A stretch of 64,000 nucleotides of DNA from Sphingobium sp. TKS (GTDB lineage: Bacteria; Pseudomonadota; Alphaproteobacteria; Sphingomonadales; Sphingomonadaceae): assembly GCF_001563265.1 (NCBI RefSeq), contig NZ_CP005083.1, forward strand, positions 189,001 to 253,000. Reading direction: 5' to 3'. The translations under genes were made by a program, and so were the position numbers. The notes under the pieces are model-generated. The model was given only the letters and a program-made list of their open reading frames with translations. It was not told the DNA's origin and made no database searches. Shown here one piece after another: positions 57,608-64,000 of the stretch. Position 1 is the first letter of the stretch. Every line of letters starts with the position of its first letter.

Positions 57608-58060
57608 TTAGCAGTCATTTGCTGATGCGCGATGCTCACGCAGCTTTGTGGAACCCAAGATCAGAAAGTACACGATGGGGCAAACCACCATCAGCATCAC
57701 TGCTGGATCGGTAGCCCATCTCGTTGGGCCATCGCTGTCCGGCTCACTTGCTACCGCGAGCATGAGCGCGATTGATCCTCGCACAGCGGCGTAGGTGGCA
57801 GGAACAAGCAGGATGTGGAGAAGCCACCCGTAGCGGAACCGCATGGCGCCAAACCAGCAGAGTACAGCTATGGCGGGTGGAGCGAGTGTGGCGGCTACGA
57901 AGCCGCAGAACCAAATGGCAAACCCTGCCGGAGTCAGCGTATCGCGATAGTAGCTGGCGATCCCATCCGGTCGCAATCCGAGAGCGACGAAAGAGCCTGC
58001 GACGACAACGGCACCCAAAGCCGTCAGTCCGACGCCACGCAATGTCCCGTGTCTCGGCAT
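57608..58060 (-). CDS. hypothetical membrane protein in the tniA insert
   Basis: About 150 residues with four hydrophobic helices (around LTALGAVVVAGSFVALGL, FAIWFCGFVAATLAPPAIAVL, LLHILLVPATYAAV and VMLMVVCPIVYFLIL). The start at 58060 is uncertain; the frame extends to 58135 but would overlap the preceding gene. No family is recognised. It follows the ACP-like membrane gene by 28 bases. Confidence 0.55.
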   Translation of the reverse strand: MPRHGTLRGVGLTALGAVVVAGSFVALGLRPDGIASYYRDTLTPAGFAIWFCGFVAATLAPPAIAVLCWFGAMRFRYGWLLHILLVPATYAAVRGSIALMLAVASEPDSDGPTRWATDPAVMLMVVCPIVYFLILGSTKLREHRASANDC

Positions 58061-58088
58061 CAATCTATGCAATCCAGTAAGCCATTGA

Positions 58089-58781
58089 TCAGGCTGCTCG
58101 CACTTTGGCTCGGAAGAAGGTCGTTTCCGACCCAATCAGATCGGGGTCGATCCCGCTCTCCTCGGCGGCCAGTTGCTGGATGATCCGCCAAATCTCGGGG
58201 GCGGTGAGGCGCGCGCCGTCGCGGGCAAGCCTGCCACGGTTCTGCTCCGTGACCAGTCGGGCGAGATCGCCGATAGTGTCGCACCTCCGAGGTAATCGCC
58301 GGCGGTCGAGGTGCCGTAACCATAGCCCCGCGTAGGCGCTCGCTCCAGCAGCGAAGATGCGAAGGGGAGGTGCCAGCGTCGTGAAGGCGAGGATCGCGAC
58401 CGCGACAGCGAAGCAGAGACCACTGACAATCCCAAGCCATCCGGCTCGCGTCGCCGGCATCTTGAGGTCGGTATCGGCTTCCAGGTCGCTGAACGCTTGG
58501 CGCAGCTTCCCACCGATCAGCGGCGCCAACGGCGCATCCGGCCCGACGTGCCGGCCAAGCCCGAGCGCGCGTCGAAGCCTGTAGAACGTCATCTGCGTGG
58601 CGCATGTCGTGCCGCCCCCGCTGTAGGCTGCGACATGCGCGACGACATGGTCACGCACCTCGCCGAACGTTGTCCAAGGCAGGTTCGAGCGCAGGCGCAG
58701 ATCGAAGGTGCGCTCGATTGCGAGGAAGAAGTCGGTGTCGTCGCCATCACCGACCCAGCCAACCGTATCGAGCACCTGCAT
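58089..58781 (-). CDS. membrane protein with acyl-carrier-like segments
   Basis: A 230-residue protein. The N-terminal DTDFFLAIERTFDLRLRSNLPWTTFGEVRDHVVAHV and C-terminal IWRIIQQLAAEESGIDPDLIGSETTFF each resemble one acyl-carrier-protein-like helical bundle (DUF1493-like). Two membrane helices lie between them (about 118-155). No clear phosphopantetheine DSL motif is seen. The function is unknown. It is cargo of the DNA inserted in tniA. Confidence 0.5.
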   Translation of the reverse strand: MQVLDTVGWVGDGDDTDFFLAIERTFDLRLRSNLPWTTFGEVRDHVVAHVAAYSGGGTTCATQMTFYRLRRALGLGRHVGPDAPLAPLIGGKLRQAFSDLEADTDLKMPATRAGWLGIVSGLCFAVAVAILAFTTLAPPLRIFAAGASAYAGLWLRHLDRRRLPRRCDTIGDLARLVTEQNRGRLARDGARLTAPEIWRIIQQLAAEESGIDPDLIGSETTFFRAKVRAA

Positions 58782-58946
58782 GAACCCGGCTCCTCAGCGG
58801 TTCTGCAAAACGACCGTTTCTGACGAGCCGATCGCCTTGCTGGGCCGGCAACGTAAATCTGCGGGCCGCACTTTGTCAAAACTGTTCTGGAAACCCGCGT
58901 CGCAAAACGGTATGCCCCGCACGAGTTTGGAGAAGATCAGACGCTC

Positions 58947-59276
58947 ATGCGGGTCGGCTATGCCAGGGTCAGCACCAGCGACCAGAACCCCGAGCTCCAG
59001 CTCGATGCGCTGCGGCGGGCCGGCTGCGAGCGGGTGTTCACCGAAAAGGCGTCGGGCGCGCGCGATGACCGGCCCGAACTGGCGCGCATTCTGGAAGACG
59101 TGCTGCGCGCAGGCGACACGCTGGTTGTTTGGAAGCTCGACCGCCTCGCCCGCTCGCTCAAGAAGTTGATCGCCACGGCCGAGGATCTGGAGCGCGAGAA
59201 GATCGAGCCTGACGGCGAGCGCCTGGTGCCAATAATGGCGATATTTGATCCGAACGCCCTTGGGGTGGACGGTTAA
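58947..59276 (+). pseudogene. truncated serine resolvase
   Basis: It begins MRVGYARVSTSDQNPELQ with the catalytic Ser, continues WKLDRLARSLKKLIATAEDLE, then loses homology near 59195 where tniA sequence begins on the opposite strand. Only about 83 true resolvase residues remain, so the second half of the catalytic domain and the HTH are missing. It marks the remains of a Tn3-like unit that broke tniA. Confidence 0.8.
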
Positions 59277-60482
59277 CGACGTCGAGGGCAGGAACTGGCG
59301 GAAAAGCTGGTCGGAATTAACCGACAAAGGCAGCAGCGGGCCGTGCCTCGCTGCTTCCCGCTCCCACATCTGAGCCGGGCACAGGCCCCCCAGCGCGCTA
59401 TGCGGCGTGTAATGATAGATCGCGATCTGGCACAGGAGCCAGCGCTCGAACTCCGCAAGGGTCATCGCCGCTTCAGCCTCAGCATCATGCCCGTCACGTG
59501 CCAGGACGTTTGATCCCGTCGCTCCGGGCAAAAGCCGCAGCTTTCCGACCATTGTTCCGATCAGCCGCTCGATATGGCCGCCCAGATGGGCGGGTCCAGG
59601 CTTGCGGACATCGGGGTCGATTCCGTTGCGGACACAGGCCCGCCTGAAGGCCTCCGACCGATGCGGTTTGGCCTGATCCGCATGCAGGCGCCTGAACAGG
59701 CCATACATTGGGTAACTGACATCCACCCCCAGATGGGCGAGGATCGGCTCCTTGGGCAACAAGGCACTCGCAACGGCCCGCCCGCACCGGAATATCGAGG
59801 GGTCGCCAAAGCTGACATAATAGCCAAGGATGGATCGGGTCCAGATTTCGATGAGGAAGGTGATCCAGGGCCTGCCGAGCTCTTCGCGCCCCAGACTATC
59901 GACCAGGATGACGTCTGCCTTGGTATGATCCATCTGGACGAGATCGAGAAATCCTTCGCTCGAATATTCGCCGGGGTGCGGCTCATGGGCACTTCTGGTC
60001 TTCGATCCCATGGTGGCTTTGGCCCACTTGCGGCTCGAAATTTCCGACAGCAGCCGCTCGATCGTTTTCTCACTGGGGATCATATCGGCGGGAAACCGGT
60101 GATTTCCGTTGTCCGCGTGCAGCAGACCCCATATCTGCCGCGCCACTTCCGCGCGCGATGGCGAGACCATCTTGAGCGCAATTTCGTCGATCAACACGTC
60201 GATGCTAGCCCTCACCGCCGGATCGATCCTGTGCGATCCGACAACGGGTCCACGTGGTTTTGGCGCAAGCGACTCCGCGACCGGATGCGTCCGAAACCGC
60301 GCGGCCAGTGTCCGTATCTGGCGCTCTTTCAATCCGGTTGCCTCGGCAATCGCCGCGATCTGGGCTGCCTTCACCGGGCCGGTGGGCGATATATGTTGTC
60401 GGAAATGCGGGTACAGCGCCAACCCCGCCTCGAGCGATTTGAGGCTGCGTCGGGGCGCAGGAGACGGCTTCCGCTCTATCAT
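59226..60482 (-). pseudogene. tniA: 5' part of tniA (DDE transposase core)
   Basis: About 419 codons from the ATG at 60482. HTH domains cover about 40-165, then the integrase core has D185 (LVQMDHTKADV), D269 (RRLHADQAKP) and E305 (GGHIERLIGT). It breaks off after KGVRIKYRHYWHQ, just before the C-terminal barrel that is found 1.7 kb away at 57033-57510. All catalytic residues survive, but the protein lacks its C-terminal domain, so the element should not move by itself. Confidence 0.88.
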
Positions 60483-60623
60483 GGAATGGGCTCCACAACG
60501 ATTTTTGCTGTCGCCGAAAATGTAGCTTATTTTGTCGAACCCCGCGATCTGCAAATCGCGTTACCCAGAATTGCTTGCAGTATAGCCGCTATAAGAGTCT
60601 GATTTTACTATAAATCAGTGCGC

Positions 60624-60647
60624 TGCAGGCTATTCTGTCTGCTGACA
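60624..60647. repeat. right terminal inverted repeat of the Tn402-like element
   Basis: Reading inward from 60647: TGTCAGCAGACAGAATAGCC then TGCA. It matches the left end at about 17 of 24 positions and is closer still to the inner left copy near 51764. It lies 142 bases upstream of the tniA start, as usual for this family. Confidence 0.6.
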
Positions 60648-61553
60648 GCATGGAACCGGCGGGCTACCTGGTCAGGCTATGCGCGGGCGCTGCAACTGCA
60701 ATCGGCCGAGGTCGACGAAATCGACGTATTTTCCTGGGGTTGCGGGCTCCAGATCCCCGGCCGGCCGCTGCGCTCGACCACCCTCGACCTGTTCGACCGC
60801 TTCGATGCGTGGGCCGCGGCGCTCGCCGATCCCGACCCGCTCGCCTGGCGCGATACGCTGCCCACCGCCATCAGCGCGCCGGCGGTTGCCACGCAGCACC
60901 CTGCCCTCGTCCGCGCGCTCGATCAGGTCCGCCAACACGCGCTGGCGGATGGCGGCATCCTGCCCTGGCTCGGCCTGCCGTTCGCGCTACGCGATAGCGG
61001 CCTCTCCGCGAGCACCCTCCCCTGCCTCGCCGGCGGCGCCAAGGCGTTCCGGCTGAAGCGCAAACCCGACGCCGATGATTGGCTGGCGGTGTTGCGGGCG
61101 CTCGAACGATCGGCGCGCGAGGGTCTGGAACGGCTTCACGATCTGGAGAAATTTCATCGCAACGCCCAACGCGCGATCGTCGAAGCGTTCCGTCCGGGCG
61201 CCCTCCCCCGGCTGCTCGCGCTCACGCATCATCGCCCGCTGCTATCGCCCCAGGGAGTTGCCGATGCGCTGGCCCTCAGCGTCGCCGGAGCGAGCAAGCT
61301 GCTGGAGCGGGCCGTCGCCGCGGATCTTCTGGTCGAGATTACCCAGCGGCGCAGCTGGCGGCTGTTTCTGCCACCGGACCTTGCGGTCGAATTCGGTTAT
61401 GCAGCACCGAAGCGCGGCCGTCCGGCGAAGGAGCCCCCTCCCCTGCCCGCGAGCCGCGACCTCACCGTGGCTTTCGATGCATTTGATCAGGAAATGGCCG
61501 CCATCGACAAGCTGCTTACAAGCGCGCGCGGGCCAAAGCTTTCGTCGCCATGA
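60648..61553 (+). pseudogene. 3' part of the split DUF1612/HTH gene (module 1)
   Basis: About 301 codons from the transposon end: AWNRRATWSGYARALQLQ, then EIDVFSWGCGLQIPGRPLR, typical of the DUF1612 (RHE_PE00001-like) family known from rhizobial and sphingomonad plasmids. The HTH segment is LLSPQGVADALALSVAGASKLLERAV, then RSWRLFLPPDLAVEFGY, and the tail EMAAIDKLLTSA. The missing N-terminus lies at 51603-51711. The frame can be opened a little upstream inside the transposon end, so a shortened protein may still be made. Confidence 0.75.
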
Positions 61554-62416
61554 CAGGTGTTGCGAATCAAATGCGAATTTGCGGTGGGAGCAAGTGGGGT
61601 TCACAATCATGTGCGCTCTGATTTTGATCACAAACTTGTGACAACTGGCCCAAAATACGGCCCAGCCAGACGCCCGCACAGAGCGATTTGACGCTATTCA
61701 TGAGGCCGTGGATGCCAGAAGGCCCAAAAGCGCCTGGTAAGGCTCTGGCGGCGTTTTAGGACTATTTCTCGGTTTGTTCCGATTTTGAGGGGTGCGCTGG
61801 ATATGAAGCACCCTGGCTTCGGCGGTATGTACCCTAACATTTCACAAGCTGATCGAACGAGGTGATGTCGCGTGAGCGCTACGCCAGCTGGATGCCCGTT
61901 CGATGGCAGACGTTCAGCATCGAGGTAGATCCAGGCTTCCAACAGGCCCTCGAGAGTTTGGACTTCGATCTGGGCTCGCCGACATTCGATTCTTTCGAAG
62001 GCGTCGAGGCAGACCCGGTGATGAGGTAGGTCAGGCGACAGGATGAGGTGAACCGGGATCTCGTCCGCCATCGTCCGCGGGAATCAAGGCAGGGTAGCCA
62101 AGATGATGGGACCAGCTTCGAGTGCGCATCGTCGAGTGTTGTCGCGCTGATTGATCGGGAGGCGGGCGATGCACGGTTCGGCAGCGGATGTTGAACGCCA
62201 TCCTCTGGATGCTCTATGCTCGTGCGAGATCGGGCACTGGGCCTTGTCATTGTGTTCGGTGCTTGCCGATGGCGTCCCCTCCCCCTTCAATCTTTTCAAA
62301 GAAAGGGAGAAGCGCCGCAGGCGCCGTTAATTCCTTTAGAAATAAAGATAGAAAGTTAGGCTGTGGATGCGCCGGACGCGACTCATGGATTCATCACGAG
62401 TCGGGGAATTCAGCGC
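61554..62416. other. 863-base stretch with little recognisable content
   Basis: It lies between the DUF1612 gene and the iteron array. The only frames are a 54-codon plus-strand frame (61865-62029) and overlapping minus-strand frames that do not resemble known proteins. There is no RNA gene I can recognise. Confidence 0.4.
61865..62029 (+). CDS. possible small acidic protein
   Basis: 54 codons from ATG (preceded by GAGGTG). The sequence opens MSRERYASWMPVRWQTFSIE and later reads LDFDLGSPTFDSFEGVEADP. Amino-acid use looks protein-like, but a minus-strand frame covers the same bases and no family is known. Confidence 0.25.
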   Translation: MSRERYASWMPVRWQTFSIEVDPGFQQALESLDFDLGSPTFDSFEGVEADPVMR

Positions 62417-62521
62417 GTTCCCGTAATACCGTCTGACCGTTCCTGAAATACCCTGTGCGGTGTTCCCATTGGACCGTGATTCGGTTCCCAATGTACCGTG
62501 CGCCGTTCCTGAAATACCGTG
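62417..62521 (+). repeat. iteron array: five 17-bp direct repeats
   Basis: Copies of GTTCCYRWAATACCGTG start at 62417, 62439, 62462, 62484 and 62505, spaced 21-23 bases, two helical turns apart. This is the form of replication-initiator binding sites at a plasmid origin. The nearest rep gene ends about 970 bases to the right. Confidence 0.85.
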
Positions 62522-63491
62522 TGGGCGGGTCATTGGAGATCGGGGCGGAAAGGGCGGTAAAACGCGTTTTACTCGATGCTACATCCCTGATTTCCCGGAG
62601 TTTTGAGCTTCCTGACGACACAGGCGGACACAGTTGATAGCCACTCTTGTAGCCGCGATCATGACACTCGGGCACTTGCTGGCCGGGAAATCGGCAAGGC
62701 CTCCCGACTCTCCCACGGTATATTAGGAACGAAGGGCCGATCGAGACAGGCGGCCAGCCTCTGGAGCGGAGTTTCGCTCTGGTTTGAACTTCAATGACTG
62801 GCTGCCGGGCGCTTGAAACGGCGGTCGCCGGGCCATCATCTCCGGGCCTGGCGAGGCGTGAATACACGTCGATGGCGCGGTACTTTGGGAACGGCCGCCT
62901 ATTGGGCTCGGCCGTTTGATCTCGTCTGCCATGGCGGACCGAGGCGGCGGAGTTTTCCTCCGCACGGTATTTCAGGAACGCCTGATCGATTGCCGCGGAG
63001 CCGATCTCGATAAACGATCGCAGCGTTCCCCCCTTCCCTTCCCTCTCGTTCCAGGAAGCGCCGGCACGAGATTGACCCGCCATCTGCTTTATCCGGCTTA
63101 TATCCTGGTTGCTTGGAAACGACGTGCGATGATCGAAAGGGTGTCCGCGTTCCTGATGTACCCGGCGCCGGTCAACTGGTGGGATGATCGATGCCCGAGC
63201 CTGGCCCGGAAGGACGTAACGGCTTGGCCAAGGTGGCTGTGACTTCGGCCCGCACAGCGTAATAGGCGAAAATAATGGCGGCAACGCCCGGCCGCTGAGC
63301 CCCGCGTCATGGCTGAGATCTCATATTCTATGGGATAGCGTCCCGGTAGGACGGGGTGCTCGGTGGGGAGGGGCCGCGCAACTGCCGGCCCTTGTCCGTC
63401 GGTACTTCAGGAACGCAAGAACTATGCGCAACTCGGGTAGCGGAAGGTTGTTCCTGAAAGGCCGCGCTGTTCGAAGCGGCGCTGTAGCGCG
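62522..63491. other. rest of the presumed oriV, with scattered iterons in both orientations
   Basis: Further copies of the same 17-mer occur inverted at 62714-62730, 62876-62892, 62963-62979 (a perfect GTTCCTGAAATACCGTG) and 63398-63414, and direct at 63149-63165 and 63450-63466. No credible gene lies here; the open frames read through repeats. The whole 62.4-63.5 kb stretch is probably the origin region of the integrated plasmid. Confidence 0.7.
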
Positions 63492-63501
63492 CTACAGCGC
63501 C
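63478..63501 (-). terminator. 24-bp perfect palindrome overlapping the rep stop
   Basis: GGCGCTGTAGCG followed by CGCTACAGCGCC is a perfect palindrome covering the rep stop codon (63492-63494). Outer arms GTTCGAAGC / GCTTCGAAC extend it imperfectly. It may end rep transcription, or be a binding site of the initiator. Confidence 0.5.
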
Positions 63502-64000
63502 GCGCGTTGCTTCGAACAGAATGTTGCGAAGATCTGCGTGATGTTCCTGGCGTCGTATGCGATTTCGCGCTGCCTCAGGAATGACCGAAAGTCGTCGGCG
63601 ACCATGCCGTGGTCACGCTGCGGTTCGGGCAGGTTGGCCCGTGCGATGGCGCCAAAGGCGCTATGGGCGATATGTCCATATTCCGGGAAGGCGATCGGCG
63701 GTTCGTCGATCGCCTTGTCTTGTGCGGAAGGAGTAGCCCGGCCAGGCGTGGGTGCAGTCTGGACCAGGGCAGGGGAGGGGGCTCCGGGTTCGCTCGTGAG
63801 GTTGCGCCTGACCATGCGCAGGAACGGTTCGGCCTCTGCGCGCAATTCCAGTTCGAGCGCGTAACCCGGCAGCGCGTTTTCCCGGACGATCTTGGTCATC
63901 TCGAATTTGAAGCGACGATAGTCACCTTCCGCGCCCGATTTTTCGAACAGCGTCGGCATGGAGATCGCGAAGCCGTCCGTTCCGGCGCCGCCGGCGTGCT
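63492..64000 (-). CDS. plasmid replication initiator protein, C-terminal part (cut by window edge)
   Basis: The frame is open from the right edge of the window to a TAG at 63492, giving about 169 residues. The segment LFEKSGAEGDYRRFKFEMTKIVRENALPGYALELE resembles the winged-helix end of RPA-type (RepA) initiators of alphaproteobacterial plasmids. The Ala/Pro linker and tail follow. The start and most of the protein lie beyond base 64000. With the adjacent iterons it forms the replication unit of an integrated plasmid. Confidence 0.7.
   Translation of the reverse strand, partial: HAGGAGTDGFAISMPTLFEKSGAEGDYRRFKFEMTKIVRENALPGYALELELRAEAEPFLRMVRRNLTSEPGAPSPALVQTAPTPGRATPSAQDKAIDEPPIAFPEYGHIAHSAFGAIARANLPEPQRDHGMVADDFRSFLRQREIAYDARNITQIFATFCSKQRAAL

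Larger units (their letters stand above)
51712..60647. mobile_element. Tn402/Tn5053-like transposon with tyrosine-recombinase module
   Basis: An 8.9-kb element bounded by imperfect inverted repeats starting TGTGAACGGACAAAGAAG (left) and TGTCAGCAGACAGAATAG (right, read inward). It carries tniA (split), tniB and tniQ on the minus strand. It also carries a tyrosine recombinase and a divergent HTH gene where Tn5053 elements have the serine resolvase tniR. It splits a DUF1612 gene. No 5-bp target duplication is visible (AATTT left, GCATG right), so the flanks have been rearranged or the ends shifted. Confidence 0.75.

Noticed and set aside
58794..59225. Continuation of the TniA frame to 58794 as native C-terminus
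   Set aside because: This part is the exact antisense of the truncated serine resolvase; the true C-terminal domain is at 57033-57510.
61694..62071. 125-codon minus-strand frame starting MADEIPVHLILSPDL
   Set aside because: The opening looks protein-like, but nothing after it is recognisable and a plus-strand frame overlaps; kept as unexplained sequence.
62394..63284. 296-codon minus-strand frame through the iteron region
   Set aside because: Reads through iterons (residues such as ISGT repeat) with no recognisable domain and irregular composition.

Overview
The window reads as sphingomonad DNA (order Sphingomonadales, most likely a hexachlorocyclohexane-degrading Sphingobium). It is GC-rich alphaproteobacterial sequence with the core gene sets smc/dciA/mutY, purD/xseA, clpB and ybgC-tolQRAB-pal, a large TonB receptor, and the haloalkane dehalogenase gene linB between two IS6100 copies. 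All identifications come from reading the sequence and from family knowledge; no database search was run.

Region 1 (about 1-39.9 kb) is ordinary chromosome. From left to right it holds smc with two DsbA-like thioredoxin-fold genes and dciA, divergent from mutY-nudC-pmbA-IMPase. Next come an SGNH hydrolase, an acyltransferase, a membrane-anchored HhH protein, purD divergent from xseA-DUF2093-M23 peptidase, a TonB-dependent receptor convergent with clpB, and M28 and M16 peptidases. These are followed by a marR-FUSC-DUF1656-HlyD-NodT efflux operon of AaeXAB type, the Tol-Pal operon, a 3-hydroxyacyl-CoA dehydrogenase and pspF. Perfect or near-perfect palindromes of several families sit in the gene gaps.

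Region 2 (39.8-43.4 kb) is the breakpoint. pspF, its sigma-54 promoter and a small membrane-protein gene are intact, but the next gene (probably pspA) is cut after its start codon by IS6100. A second, same-orientation IS6100 lies about 1.4 kb further on, and linB is the only intact gene between them. All four IS flanks carry truncated genes, and no 8-bp target duplication is visible.

Region 3 (43.3-49.5 kb) is a stack of Tn3-family right halves. One transposon (tnpR, res, tnpA, 38-bp inverted repeat) is inserted in the tnpA of a second, whose own 38-bp repeat cuts off the end of a tyrosine recombinase gene.

Region 4 (49.4-64 kb) looks like integrated plasmid backbone. It has a truncated tyrosine recombinase, vapBC, a quasi-palindromic core site, a DUF1612/HTH gene split by a 9-kb Tn402/Tn5053-like element (tniA-tniB-tniQ), an iteron array and the 3' end of a replication initiator gene. 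The Tn402-like element carries a second module of the same kind: a tyrosine recombinase and a divergent HTH gene, with a core site and 21-bp direct repeats between them, apparently in place of the usual serine resolvase tniR. Its tniA is itself split by a 1.7-kb insert.

The most interesting signal is this repeated two-gene module (tyrosine recombinase, core site GATAA-N7-TTATC, DUF1612-like HTH protein). It is laid out like the TnpS/TnpT or TnpI cointegrate-resolution systems but sits in a different type of transposon.
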